Made by a program: the position numbers and the translations under genes. Shown here in pieces: positions 13,197 through 27,470 of a stretch of 64,000 nucleotides of DNA. The number at the start of each line of letters is the position of its first letter. Positions within the stretch are counted from its first letter, which is position 1. Source of the DNA: Xiphias gladius (lineage: Eukaryota > Chordata > Actinopteri > Istiophoriformes > Xiphiidae); assembly GCF_016859285.1 (NCBI RefSeq), contig NC_053422.1:16785001-16849000 (forward strand), in the 5' to 3' direction. The notes under the pieces are model-generated. The model ran no database searches. It was not told the origin of the DNA and saw only the letters and a program-made list of their open reading frames with translations.

Positions 13197-15586
13197 GTAA
13201 TAGGGATAAGTACAATTCCTACTCATGAAATGATGATGAGCTAAGATTCAGGAGGCCGCCCAGTGAATTTCAGGTATTATCATTTATTGTTCCCAGTGGG
13301 GCTGCCTCTCCTCTTCACCCGACCGCCCCCCCCACACACACACACACAGTTACACTCCCCTCCTCCATCTTCCCTTCTTTCAGATAAGAAACAGCCCGCA
13401 CTGATCCGAATGTGATTTGCGCAGCAGAAATGTGTTCCCATGGGAATATCGCGGTGTGGAAGAATAGCTGACACAAGAGATGAGATTCTGTTTTGTTGCC
13501 CATATTTTTGCCTGCGAGATCAAACGGATAGGATTTTTCCTCCTGCATGAAAACACGCTCATAATCATCAGCTTGCTTTCAAAGCACAATCAAGAACAAC
13601 AGATAAATGGATAGATGTGGAAATTGGTCTTGAGGGCTGTATACAGTATGGTTTACATAAACAAACAATACACACTTGACACACACCCTCATAGTTGTAA
13701 TTGTAGGCAGTAAATGTGTGAAAACTCCAACTGCAGAGAAATACCCAGCCTCATGATTGTCTTATTGCAACAACAATAATTACCCTCCCAACTGCAGCCC
13801 CAGTCATGAATCCTATTACAAATCCTGTGTGTTTTTTGAAACTGAGGCTCAGCTCCAGATTTTCTCTTCTCTCTGTCTCTCATATTTTTTGCTTCAATCG
13901 CGGTTTTTTAAAAACACAACCACAGTTAAGCTCCGCTACTCTCCCCAATTTCCAAACGTGTCACTTTTTCTGTGTTATGACATTAGTTCAACCAAACATT
14001 ATCAAACACAAATTGATCAATAAATATAAGATTGATTAAGTTTTTGGATGACACTTAACCAGTGCCGGCAGGTTTCAGAAGCTGCATAATAAACTGAATG
14101 GGAAGCAAGCGTGTGTCATTAAGATGTGAAAACGAATGTAAAGTACACACCTGATATTAAATACACGCATATCTGGATGGCGCAACAATTGGCATTTCCC
14201 TGTCAAAAACTACATTATGAAGACGAAGGAACATTCTAAACAAAACACAAAGAAAAAGACAATGAATTATCCCTTGTCGTACAGTTAGGTCAGTCTTTAA
14301 GTAGAACTTAATCCGTGTATCACAGCAGTGTATCTGCGAAGAGAAGGCTGCCCTCAAAGACTGACCATCTCTGTACTGAAGGACACTAGTGTAAAGGCCA
14401 CCAGGAGCCTGTAGCAGCTCTGAAGACTCAACAGGGTTTCGTGGCTGAGAGATGGGAAGAGTGTGCTCAACAACTGTTGCCTGGGTGATTCAACAGTCAC
14501 GGTTTTACAGCAGACTGGCAAAGAGAGAGCCACTGTTTAAAAAAAACAGACATGACATCTCAGCTAGTGTTTGTCAGAAGGGATACGGGAGAATCTGAAA
14601 CAAAGTCTGAGTAGATTTTATAGTGTGATGAGACCAAAATACACTTTTTTGGTCATTATACTGAATGCTGTGTTTTGGTGTAAGCCAAAGAAGAATAGTG
14701 GATGTAGAGGCTAAAATAAAAACAGCAAAAACCTATGGGCAAACTTGCTGCAGTTTGAGAGAAAACTGTGACTTGGGAGAACATTTATGATTCAATAAGA
14801 CATCAAGCCCAAGTATAGGCCAAAAGCTACACAGGAATGACCTATAAACAACAATGAATTAGCTGCAGGGCATTAAACTTGCAGTTCAAGACACTTGACA
14901 GAGTACGTGCAGTTTTTTAATAGGTGTACATGGACCGATACAGACCTGTCCCCCCCAACATAGGCCTGTAATTTCTGCCAGACTAGAGCTACTACTAAGT
15001 AGTGACTTGATGTGGATAAATACTTCAATCACTATTTTTTGTTTCTTATTTGTACTTAGTTGAGGTTAATTTTGAGGTTTTTACTTTAGCACTGAGGGAG
15101 TATTTATCTGATGATTAGCATAAGGAGGGCTTAATTACATCTATGGTGATTCAAAGTAGTAAAACCATAAAACAAAATAAAAAATAAAAAAAACAAACAA
15201 AAAGAAAATCTAAAAGAAAAGTCAAAGGAAGCTGAATACTTTTTTTAGGCATTATACCTGCCAGGTCTCCTATCTCCTCTCCTTTAAGTCTCTTCATGTT
15301 CCCCAAAATAAACACTCCTGCCACAGCTCACTTTCACAGCCTTAGTCTTAACTCTGCCACTACTCAAGACTCTCTCTATTTCAGCCCCTCACCGAAGCGC
15401 TCTACCTGTCCCCAAGCCAAGCTGCTTTCCCCTCCTCTTTTCTCATCCTGGACAAGAGGGTGAGGTATGTGTGGGTGTCACAAAGCTGACAGGTCTATCT
15501 GGGCTCTGTCTACTGTGCTGGCTCTTCCCATTTCCCCTCTTCACTGCTGCCTCTACAGCTGCTGTGTATCCTACCGTGACACCAAA

Positions 15587-15610
15587 AACACACAGAGACA
15601 CACACACAGA

Positions 15611-15645
<35 letters not shown>
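15587..15645. repeat. (CA)n microsatellite with CAGA interruptions
   Basis: About 60 bp of CA units broken by GAGA steps at the left side. It generates His-Thr-rich spurious frames. Confidence 0.95.
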
Positions 15646-15647
<2 letters not shown>

Positions 15648-15947
15648 ATATCAGTTTACAGAAGGGGGTTGCTGAAGCCTGTGCACAGGGTCAAGCCTCC
15701 ACAGAGCTGCATGCATGGTGTACGTTCTGGAACACAACACTTTGACATCAAAACAGTATTTAATTATTTTTTATTTTGGAGGAGTGCAGGAGAGAGAGCG
15801 ACGGAGAGAGATAGAGGGGGAGACAGAGAGGGAGAGAGGTGTATGTGTCTTGGTGGGAAGAGAGCTATGCTTTTCCCTGTCAGTTCAAGGAAAGCCTGTC
15901 AGAGTTTTTGGATTAAATGCCACTCTGCAGCAACGTACACATAGACA

Positions 15948-15977
15948 CAGACACACACAGACACACACAGACACACA

Positions 15978-16031
<54 letters not shown>
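15948..16031. repeat. (CA)n microsatellite
   Basis: CACAGA-type units pass into about 30 pure CA units. It lies in the large ndst1 intron. Confidence 0.95.
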
Positions 16032-16034
<3 letters not shown>

Positions 16035-19000
16035 TTTTTAATTATGTGTATACGTGTGGTCATGTGTGTTGCTGTGTGTATGTGGCTCTGCAGCGGGTAA
16101 TGGGTACAAACAGCCAATCTAAAAAGCAGACTGTCACGTAGTGTGTTAGCCATGTAAAATCTAAAATCTGTTTCCTGCCACCCATCCATAACAGGCCAGC
16201 AGCTGTCAAAGTCAATGTGGTCCAGGCACACGCCGTCACTGTAAACCCTATGTAACACATTTCTCATTTGATATGCCTCTCAGCCATTTGCTCTCCTGAG
16301 CACACAAACAGCCGTTTCCACTCTCTCACATATACACACACAATCAATTTACACACACACTTACACACCCAGATTGGTGTTGTGTTTTCCCCTCCTGCTG
16401 GCTGTAACAGGTGTGGTAATGGAAGTGGGGGGTCGGAAGTAGTAAACTGATCCAGCCATGAAGTACCATCTCCACTCCCTCTCCACTCTTGCCAAAACAT
16501 CCCCAGTCCCACTGCAATCCTTCACCTCCTTAAGGGAAACTTCCAATCAGTCCAGCATATCCATGCACCCTAGCCTCAGGATATGAGGCTCTAAAGCTAA
16601 CTAGAAAGTATTGATCACAAAGGGTTAATGAGACCTTTTTGCTGGCTATGCTTTTTTTGAGACTGGAAATGCGTGACTCAGCCAGTTAATTGATACAAAT
16701 TGGTAACACACGTAAAAACTTGACTGCTGCTGAGGATTTAATACAACTATTCTACAGCCCATGGCCTTGTGTTTTGGCACTTAAAAATATACACAAAGGT
16801 GCAGTAAGTCTGAATGAAATCATGACAATAGCTCCTCAGTCAGTCAGAGGGGAGCACAGTGCCACAATGAATCAGTGCAGACTGAACTAGACGACCAGAA
16901 AGAACGCAAACTGGTAAATCTTTTATCTACACTGCAAGTAAAAATACTGTGTACAATAAGGTTCAGGATGCCATGACATCTTTGCTCCAATATCAATTAT
17001 TCAACATCGCCTTTTCCAACCCTTTAATTATACATCAGTGTTAGAATAATAACAAAGGCTAGGGAAGCTCACTGTGTTCCTGCTGACAAAGGCCATGACA
17101 ATGAAACCGGATGGGGGAACTTAAGCCTTTAGGTAAGAGTTGGGAGAAGACGGAAGCAAAGAGGCCTTTGGGCTGCTTTCCCCTGCTGTCGAGCTGTCAT
17201 TTATGATGTGTCCGCCTCACCCACTGTGTGATCAGAGATCAAAGGGTTAACTGAAACTCTGGCCTATAGCCCTGTGCTTACATTATTCAACAGCTTGTTA
17301 CAACAGCCTGCTCCCTGATCTCACACACAGGGAGACCGAGCTGGAAACTCTAGGGATGGGAACACTGGGGACAAAAAGCCGGATTAAGAAAAAAGGGATG
17401 ACAGAGAGACCGGGAGGCTGGAGAGAAGAAAGATGGGAGAGAATGAGGGGTAGACCTGACGGATGGGGAAAAAAAGGTGAGGCGCGGAAAAAAATTGGGG
17501 GACTCAGCAGGATGACAAGAGGTACTGAGAAATGGCAAGGATGAGAAGGTGGTGAAAGATAGAGAGAAAGCACAGGTGGGCAGAAGAGAAGGGCTGTCCA
17601 TCCAAAATCTGCCTGTTGCCAGGGGACACTGATCAGAACCCCACACCTATGGACGTTTAACCTTTGAATACATACCTAATTTGTCAGCTCAACTTCACAT
17701 TTTGTCTGAGGGAATCAGAGGTTTTTAGAAAACATCTAGAATGTTTTATTTCTGAGGCTTTTCACAGCACAGTGGCAGAAAATGCCAGTCCATTTACATG
17801 TCAAATATGATGAAACATTAAAGCGAGAGAAGACTGTTGGTGCTTTCCTGACAAAAATGTCTAAATCCATCCCTTTCTGTCTCTCATTGTCAATAAGAGA
17901 TACCTGAATATTGGCTGGTAGTGTGTTCAAACAGGTAACATAAGCAGTATCAAATGGCTTTACACTCTTCTGAAATAGTACTCAGACACACACTCACACA
18001 CGTGCAAAACAACGAAGCAAAACAACATCCATCAGATGAGCAATGAACTGACAGTGACCATGTTTTGGGAGCGCCCTGTTTATAGTCCCAGACTCGCGCC
18101 ACTGCTCAGTGAGCGGGCTCCTTTGTTCATTAATTGATTGGCCTCCCCTGCTGGGCCTCAGTAACTAGGTTACACAGATCCATGAAAAGAAGAGGATTGG
18201 CCCCCCTGGTGAAAGGCGGAGGACAGATAGACGACTCCAGGGCAGGAATCCGAGTGTTAATATAACTAATGGAGTGAGGACGACAGTAACTTTATTGAAA
18301 TCACCCTCATCTAATTAGAGCAAGCAGCTGATGAGAGCAAAAGAGGGACGGGAAGGAGGCTGGATGCCATTATGCAAGGGTGATGTCACCGTGGTATCAA
18401 GTGAATGGGCGAGGCTGAGGAAAGGTGAAGTGATGGCTGAGAGAGAGAGACAGCATGATGTTCATTATCCAGCTGTCACAGACACTCCTAGTTGCACTGA
18501 CAGGAACTTGTAACATCCCATTACTTTGCTCACTGTCACCTCTTCTTCACCCAACAAAGAAAGGGTCGTTTTCCTTAAATAATGGAGGCAGGTTAGGGAA
18601 AGTGCAGAGGTTGTTGTCAACATCACTCCCAGGTCACAGAAACGTTTGTTTGAACTGAAGCACCAGGCCACTAGTACCATGTCACTTGATAAAACTGAGG
18701 AATCTCTGGGACAAGGGGGAAAGCTCAACGGCTAGAAACACGATGTACCTACTTTGCTGAAATGTGAGGGCAGTAAAGGCAACTGTTATACTCATTACCA
18801 GAAGTTTGACCTTTTGTTTATCCATAATAAGGTCAGAAATAAACAAAGATCAGGATAAAATTGTCATTTAAAAGTTATCAAAACTATTTGTAGATTCCAC
18901 TCTTACAATTCATTCTGCTTATTTTATAAACTGACCTGTCATACAGTTTGTCTATGTACAGAATGAATTTGATTACTCTGACTCCTGGGAGCTCATCACT

Positions 19001-22000
19001 TGCTGATTAGATCTGATATCTGAGGGTGAAAAACTATTTCGTTAATTAGTTTTTTAACAGAAAACAACCAAGTCTAGAGCTTGAAGCATTGGGGAAAAAA
19101 ACTGGCACCCTACCGTCAGCAGCACAAGTGGGCTGACCTCAGACAAGCCACCACGTCCAACGAAACCATAACCATCAACCAATGTCTTTGAAAACAAGAG
19201 GTTAAAGATGGGACTGCTCAGTGGGAGCCCCTTTTTTTTTTGCAATGGAATAGACTATACAACAAATTGTAGAGGTTGCCATTGGTATTTTATTTAACAA
19301 TAAGCGATGCAAATGAATTACTACAAAGTTTGCCCCTGCTAAAGGACTACTATGACTCTAAATTGAGATTTAAAGAGGTATAAAAAGCTCCTTGCAAACA
19401 GTAAATGTCTCGCCCAGCTATATAACTCCTCCAATAACAGAGACAGAGGCATGCTGTGCCCACCCTGTCTGCACAGGGCACAACAGCTGAACCAACGGAG
19501 GATCTGTATCTGGCCTGCATACCTCAGTTTCTACCAAACAGTTTATCCCTCAGGTGACAGGACTGAGTTCACTCCACTAACAGAGATGGACACAGACGGG
19601 CTGGGTGGTGGGCAATGTGACACTATTAGCCGGACGAATATGGGCACTATGTGCGCTAATGGCGGTGTGGATATCTTTGGCTATAGGTCAAAATCCAACA
19701 CAGAAATCAAACAAGGCTGCAGGCAGCCTTTGAAAAAACCTACTAGAGTGCAACTCTGCAGAAATTTTTGCTGGCATAGTACTTCTCAAACAAAGTGGCA
19801 TGTGACAGTTTGCAACATAATCTTAATATATTATTTGATCCTCCCATCCCTGAGCGATGGAGTCATAATGCATTACGAAATCCAGTGAAGTTCAAGACCC
19901 TGAGAGACAGAACAGTTGACCACTCCTCATAAGAGTAGACTTCCAGGTCGCATGAGGACAGCGCAGTGGAGATGAGATTAATATTTCTATCACTAGTAGC
20001 CAGAGGGAGATAGAAAGAAGCAGAGGAGTAAAGGAGCAAAAATGAAAAATAAATCCAAAGCATTTCACTAGTATTCCTTTAGACTTCAAATGACCTACTC
20101 TGCAAATTGCAAGAAAAAAAAAAAGCAGTCCACCTCCTCTCGACAGCCGCTCTAATGGTGTTGTCTTTAAAACCTTTATCACTAATTCATTACTTCTGAT
20201 TTTCCAGCAGCAACGACTGAAGCTTTGTCTTCAGTCTAAATGAGAGCCAGTGGCTTCAGGCCCTAATCACTCAAACCTACTAACAGCTTTCCTCAGGGGA
20301 GGATGAAGTCAAAAAACAGCATTATTGTACCAGTATGCCATTTGCTATGTGTGCAACTTCAAATTACTTTCATTTCAAGCTCTCAAAGATGGTGATTTGT
20401 GGAATGGGTAAAATGTCAGGCAATAATGAATGCTGAGGTTTCCCCCATTTGTCCCTTGAAAGTAGATGCCATCAGCTGTGCAGCGGCAAGACATTCAAAG
20501 AATATGCCACATATTCAAAACAGGATTTTGAAGTAACTTTCAGAGCCCATTCAATCAATGAAAATCCTTTTCAAAGGGGAAAAAGCCATTTTCTTTTTAT
20601 TTTCCTCTACTTCTCGCTCCACCTCGCTTCCCACCCACCTCTCCCCTAACACATGGAAGCGTACACAAGTCTAATTAGCTGTGTCGTATCCCTTGATGAC
20701 TCCACCATTTCCTCTCACTGGGAAGATTATCCACCAAAACACTAATATCAGCATCCACATCAACACAATTAGGTGAAGAGTGAAATGTGAGGCATGTTGT
20801 CACATCTCCCCAGCTTCATTGGAGTAGACAAAGGAGAACATGACGACAGACAGGCCGCTGTTTCTGCAGGTTGGGGAGGCACTGAGCAGGTGTACTTAGA
20901 AACCCAGACTGTCTCCATGGGATGTGGTTAGAACTTGTCCTAGATAATACAATATGGCCAGGTTTATTGTTGGAAGTAGAGGTTAGAAAAGGAGCTCAAA
21001 GTCCGGGTTAAATCAAAGACAGACTCCTGTTTTATTTTTTCCCCACTTGGCTTGTCTGATGATTAGAGTATTAGGACGTCTGTCAATCATTAAAAATCTA
21101 CTCTTGGGTGTAGAAAAAAAGGGTAAATTGAGTTGTTCTCGGTAACTCATCTATGTGTTTATTTAACTAAATTAATAAATATTTTTCATTTAATTTTGCT
21201 TAGTTCTGATAACCTTTGTAGGGATATATGGATCTTTCAGATCAAGGTTAGACCCTTATACTGTACCTAATTGATTAGATTAGACTGTCAGTAAAAGCCC
21301 AATATCATTAGGTGAAAGCTACCCATAGAAGAAATGAATGGAATTAGGATACATTTATAGTTTGATATGGAGCCTGCTGAAGACAATCCATGGTTTGAAA
21401 TTGTTTCCAGATGCTCTGTACTTTCAACTGTTGCATTTTCTGGCCACGATTTGTCATTCTTTCAGTCAGTCTACAGGCTTCCTACCAGTTCTCATCAGCC
21501 AAGCCACCACCCAGGACATCCCTAAGGTCGCAAGTGAACTTCTGTGACCTTAGGGTGAGGGTGCTTTCTCTTACAAGAAATCTTTCAGCAACTACTGGAA
21601 ATTATTCTATGCGGAGAACACAGCAATGCACTGAAACACAAACAAAGAAAAACCCACAATTCCCCATGGTCCTCATGCTGTTTAATAAACAGTAAGGATA
21701 CATTTCTAGAAGAACAGTGAGTATGTGTCATTTGATGGAGAGAAGAAAAAAGAATTCTCTCTCTCTCTCTATCGCTATATTTTTTTTTGGCAGGTCAATC
21801 TATAAAATTACATATGAGACTAAAGAAAAATCTAAAAAAGAAAATCTAAAAAACAGAGGAACTTTTGCTGCATAATGTTCCACCATAATCAACATGATAT
21901 ATTACAAAACATGACCAGTTGCACTAATGATGTCATTAATTACAAAGGCACACTTTGTCATTTAAATGTAAACCAGAAAGTAGCAGCCTCATCATTAAAA

Positions 22001-22144
22001 CTCAAACACTAAACTGGAACCTGCTATGACTCACTCATTAACAAGACATAAACTGCCCTAGACAGAAACTCAGTCTGACCTCTTAATATTTGCTCATGCC
22101 ATTTTGTTTCCATCATGAAGTATATATTACATACACTGTATTAT

Positions 22145-22426
22145 ATGAAGCTTAAACGATTAATTGATAACAACTGACAACAACAGCAATTCAGCTAGTT
22201 CCTGCTTCTTAACTGCAAAGCTTTTCTTTGTCATATACAAGAGTTAATTCAACAGTTTCGGGTTTTTGAAATGTTGTTTGGACATCACGGAAGACCTTGG
22301 GGTTTAGGAACATACGCCAAGCATTTATGACATTTGTGACATTATAGACCAAACAATTACTCAATTAATTGGGAAAATAATGATCAGTGTAATCAATAAT
22401 GAAAATAACTAAGTTGCAACCCTAGC
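22145..22426 (-). mobile_element. Dispersed non-coding element, copy B (reverse orientation)
   Basis: Read on the minus strand it starts GCTAGGGTTGCAACTTAGTT, then TATTTTCATTATTGATTA, then ATTGTTTGGTCTATAAT, and ends with ATCAATTAATCGTTTAAGC. The order matches copy A at 7087-7463. The body is short and non-coding. Confidence 0.6.
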
Positions 22427-22447
22427 ATTACATTATGCAGTTTAATT

Positions 22448-23193
22448 AGGGCTGGGTTATATGGCCAAATAGTTTGATCTCAATTTTTTTTACAGTGTTA
22501 TGGAGGATTCACGATTTTAAATCGATTTTTTATTTCTGTCTACATAAACTCAAGCCAAAACATGTTTCAAAAATAATTTTCTTTATTAAAAACTATACAC
22601 CATGTATATGCAATATCAACAAAGTACAACAACAACAACCTGTCTTGTCAATTGTGGTGACACTGGAAAATTAGGCAGCTAAAGTTGGATGCTTTTTAGA
22701 TGTGGTTTTGGAAATGGGATGGGGGCTTGCATCAGAATCTTGAAAAGACACACATTGCAGCTATTCTACTGCATGCTTTTGTTTCAGGTGCTGGAGCGGG
22801 TTTGTCATGCTGTTCCTTTTAGTTCTAATAGAGTTTTTGCAAACCTTACACAGCATAGTGGTCTGTTCCAAATCGGACCCTGGAAAACCGAAACATCTCA
22901 ATATCACTGAGACAACATGAATACCTTTCTTTGGTACCATTTTGTTGTAGTTTGCACCTGTGGCTGCTGTTACTTAAGCTCATTGTTTATCAGCAAACCT
23001 CAGACATGTAGGCCTCTCCAAGGAAATGGCAACAGACTACGTTACTGTTGTAACTACATCGAACTGCTGATGCTGGCGTTTGGGTAAGAGCGGAGGAGGT
23101 ACTTGATTTTGTATTTTAGGCATTTTTCAAATTGTTCAAAAACAAAAACTTGAATTAATCAAATTAATTCAATATATTGCCCAGCCATACCTA
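22448..23193. mobile_element. Possible MITE with imperfect inverted ends
   Basis: The left end reads AGGGCTGGGTTATATGG. The reverse complement of the right end reads AGGTATGGCTGGGCAATATA. Ends of the type GGGCTGGGCAATAT are familiar from fish non-autonomous DNA elements. The interior of about 740 bp is non-coding, and the inverted ends match only imperfectly. Confidence 0.4.
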
Positions 23194-25988
23194 TAATGTA
23201 TATTTTCCAAAATAAAATACTAACTGGTTCTTTTAAGAAAATGGCAGACTTAATATAAAGTTTGTTTCTTAAAGTACCAAATAGTTGTGTGACATGCCAC
23301 AGTGACAACTTAAAGTCCTGCCATGTATTGTGATATTAACTAAAATATCCCGATCAGCCTTCTAAATTTGGTGTTGCTGGATCCTCGCATGATGTTTTCA
23401 TTTAAACCTTCCAACCACCTAAAGGCTCCCTGGCAGGGAAAACTTTCACTGCACGAAGAATACACACGGACAGGAAGACAGAGATATCCTTATGATCGGA
23501 ATAGCTGTCAACTGACAGTAGAGCACACAACAGATATTTACAGCTTTCTTGAAACATCTGTAAGCTCATAAAGGACTGTCAGGCAGGAAGGATAAACAAC
23601 ATGCTTACTAGCATCTCATACCCCCATGCCAACCAGGCCTGTCAATCTCATGAATCAAGCTAGAGGCTGCAATTCAGATGTGGATGAAAGAAGTCTGGTG
23701 CAACAGCCCAGCAAGCAGCGACTCCACAAGTGCAAAATATAGCAATTTATTGCAAAAGACAAAGTAGAGAGTTTAAGACTCAAAGAAACACAACAAGAAA
23801 AACACAACAAATTCTCAGCTAATTGAGATATTTTGCTGCAAGAACTTCAGCAAATCATTTACTAATAGCTTGAGCAGCAAGTTCAAAAATATGTAACACG
23901 AGGAAAAAGAAGAGATGAGAAATCTGCCACTGAACAGAAGTGTACAGAGCAGAGCAGGGAAGAAAGCACGCAAAGTGGAAAACAAGAGAGCTAGAACAGA
24001 GGAAATCTAACAAAAGACAACAGAACATAGTCAGAACACAGTGGAGCCGAGCACAACACACCAGAACAGGCTGTAATTGTGTTGTGCGGGACTGACCCCA
24101 GCGCATCCCAGCAGGCACTGCATGATGAATGGGCCTGGCGATGACTACATCCCACATCCCTCCACCTCCTCCTCACATGCTCTTTTCTCTCCCTCTCTTT
24201 GCTGTCGCCACTATTAGCCCTCCTTCTGTCCCTCCCCTCGCTCCCCTGCTTTCCCCAAAACCATACTCTATTCAGCTGCTGCCACCCCACAAGATTAATT
24301 TGCATTCAGTGCACTTAGTCCTCGTATTGTGCTCTGACACAATGACATATTACAGTGCACAGCACACCTATTAAACATATAGTCTATCTTGAGGGACGAC
24401 GCTTTTTCTTTTGCAAGATGGTTATGATAGAGTACAAATGTGTAGAGCAAGAAGCATGAGGGTACAGCTTGATCAGTTACGAACACAGAGAGGCTCTGAC
24501 ACACGAGTCACAGCGGAATCATTACAGGAACAGTTAGATAACCTCGATTAATGATTCACTAGACCTTAACTAATAAACTGGGTCAGATTGTGTTAGCAGT
24601 GGTAGCAAGAGCAAAGAGACCTTCAGGTTAGGCTGTGTGAGAGGGAATAGCAGCAGCGAGAGCAAGACCGAGGAGTGAGCAAGAAAAAGGAAATTAAAGA
24701 GGTGTTGGTGTTACTCCACTATAAACCCTGAGGAAAGACATGCATGGGAAATGGGCTTTTTCGTCCAGCTTTCTCTCCTCGTGTTGTCCTTCTACTGTTC
24801 CGTCGTGCCCATGTCCGAGGGGAGCAAAAGAGGGAGACCAAATTTAATTTGCTCCACCGTCTCTAGCCATCACCCTTTGTGCCAGGGGGCAAAAGAAATG
24901 GATTCTGGAATTTAAAAAGATGAGTGAAATAAAGAAATAAAACAGGGCACTCAGGAGAAGGCGTCAGAGACAATAGCACAGAGGGTGGCGGAGAGAAATG
25001 AGAGCAGAGTTTGAGGGGAGCGGAGTGTGTGAGTGTGGGGGGGGCAGGAAGCTGGGAGAGTGTTATGTGGGCCAGATATTAACTGTATGGTTATCATAAA
25101 CCAGCTCAGAGGCCGGGCCATCTGTGGAGGCCACAGGGTTACTCAAACAATCAGATCAGGGTGCTGATAGCAGCCACTGCTGCCAGTACCACATCCAAAC
25201 ATGGAGGTGGCCGAGGGGTTAACAACCCATTACCTCACCCTGCTGCACTCCCTGGGGAGACACAGTATGGGGTTGTGGCAGCAGTGTCTGAGTCGTCCTA
25301 AGAGCCCAAAGCACACCTTTGGGCTGTTACTCAACAAAGGGGAGTTCAGCAGAGTGACATCAGCACAAACATGAAGCCTGTGTGCAGGAGGTAGGTGGGA
25401 GCAAAGAGTGTTGAGGATGGAGACTATGGAGGCTGTGGACTACGTGGGAGTCACATTACTCCCTTCCAGCTCTTCTCTACCTGTCACATAAGCACTTTGA
25501 GGACTCAACAATAAAGCCAGAGCCTTGACAACTTCAAATGCCTGCTTTGCTGGGGTAGATCAGAGGCAACAGAGGGATAAAGGAAGAATAAAGGAGGAAG
25601 GGGAATCTAAAAAGCATCAGACTTACTCAATATGTAGCCTCAGCATTGTGTTGTGGGATGTCTTGAATTTCATTATCAGATTCTTGACTCAAATTCATCC
25701 TCTGCTCAGTCCCACAGTAGAAGAAGAAAAAAAAGCGGGGGGGGGCTGTACCCCGGCCCATTGAGAACCAATGAGCTCTGGTCGAGCTACAGCAGAGAGT
25801 TGGGGGCCATTACGGAGAGAAAACAAACACAGACCTCTGGCCAGGCACACACTGCGTGGCCCAGACACCTGTGTCCCATTCACCAAACATATCCGGCCAC
25901 TTAACACTTCACAGAGGGGGTAGGGTGTTGTTTGTGTTTGCAGGCTTTCACATCCCACTATGGTTCCCTTAGTATAGCTTCTTTGCCC

Positions 25989-26006
25989 AAAAAAAAAAAA
26001 AAAAAA
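25989..26006. repeat. Poly-A tract
   Basis: A run of about 18 A on the plus strand in the ndst1 intron. A minus-strand open frame through it (with a Phe run) is not a credible gene. Confidence 0.75.
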
Positions 26007-27363
26007 CTCCAAGCTTCTCTGTATGGACCAAATGCTTGTGGCTGTTCCAAGTCCCACTGCAAGCATCCAGCCGTTACACCACCTGACCGTCACAACTGAC
26101 CCCGTTTGAAGCTGCACCCACCCTCTGAACAACACTGGCCAAAACCTGGCAAAACAAGCTCATTCATCCTGCTGTCATTTGCAGTCTCCAGCCATCCTCC
26201 TGTCTAGGTGCCCCAGCTGCATGTGGACTGACCTCTGGGTTACCAACACCTGTCCTCCACAGACAGGGACAGGCGTACACACAAACACCAACACACACAC
26301 ACTTCTCTACCACCCAGGATGGATGAGAGACAGCAGGCTGGGCAGACACAACACCACCTCGGATCAGTGGAGGGATACACTTGGAGCTGCCAGCAGCTAA
26401 ACCTTGGGTCGGCACCATTACAATTCTTTCCACCTCAGCAATTCAAAATGGAGAGGAGGTATGCCATCAGCTGAGGTCAGTTTGTTAAGGTGGATTCTCA
26501 ATGCCTCGATACAATTTAATGAATTGAAATGGAGATGACCCATAACTCTGGCAATGCACTCATAGTTTCCACCCAAAGATTAAACTCGATAGCAGGGCTG
26601 AGCTGTTTAGATATAGCGGAGGACGTTTGCATGCCACAAAGCTTTGTTTGCAGGAAAGCCAAATGCACTCACAGATGGAAGCCGACTGGACACCAGATGA
26701 CTTGCTGTGGTGTGGTGGCATTGTCTGCATTGGGGCTAAGAGACTGGGGAGAGAGGGAAAAGAGAAGAGAACAGGGGCACTGGGCACCAGATGCCCTGTT
26801 AAGTTTACTCAGTAATGTTGTCCTGGTGGGATGCCATAATGCTCTGGCCTGATTTTCTCTCAAGCATCAGGACAGTGAACAGAGAGAGCATGTCACAGAC
26901 GTGCCTGTTTTTATTGTTGTACTGTTGTCTTGGATAACAACAGTCTTTATCATCGCAAGCTAACAAACAAATTGTGAAACCTCTATGTGACCTTGTGTAT
27001 GTGTTCGCTCCTCACTTTCTTCACAATATCACTGCTGATCATGACATGCGCGGTAAACACAACCTCTAGCTGGTAAACACTGAATATGGGTTTCCTGACG
27101 GCATCAGGCCACAGCTGTGATCTTGTTTAAGCATCGGGAAGAACAGTCAAATAGTGCGAGCCTAGTTGTCAGTTAAAAGGTGCATTTATATAAAACTAAT
27201 TCACATCTAACAGAACATCTCAACATGACTTTACAGTCATTTTTAGAGGCTGTTTCGGGGCTCTTGTATTGTATTACACTATACAAAGACGTTTTTAATA
27301 TGTTGTCTACCGTCATTGATACATATTAGAAACACCTCTCAGTATTGAACAGCACCACAAACT

Positions 27364-27470
27364 GTAGCCTCTAAAATGATTGTATAGTTGAATCACCACC
27401 TCCCTCAAACTTCAGTTTGAACAAAAATTGAATATCATAACCTTCAGGTGTACCTAATAAACTGTTAAGT
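27364..27470 (+). repeat. Dispersed repeat carrying the GGTGTACCTAATA motif, copy 2
   Basis: It shares ordered words with 3500-3650, including AGTTGAATC, CACCTC, ATAACCTTCA and GGTGTACCTAATAAACTG. Similar sequence may extend leftwards to about 27180. Confidence 0.55.

Noticed and set aside
25695..26135. A 146-codon minus-strand open frame
   Set aside because: Runs through a poly-A tract giving a Phe run; no domain and no splice context.
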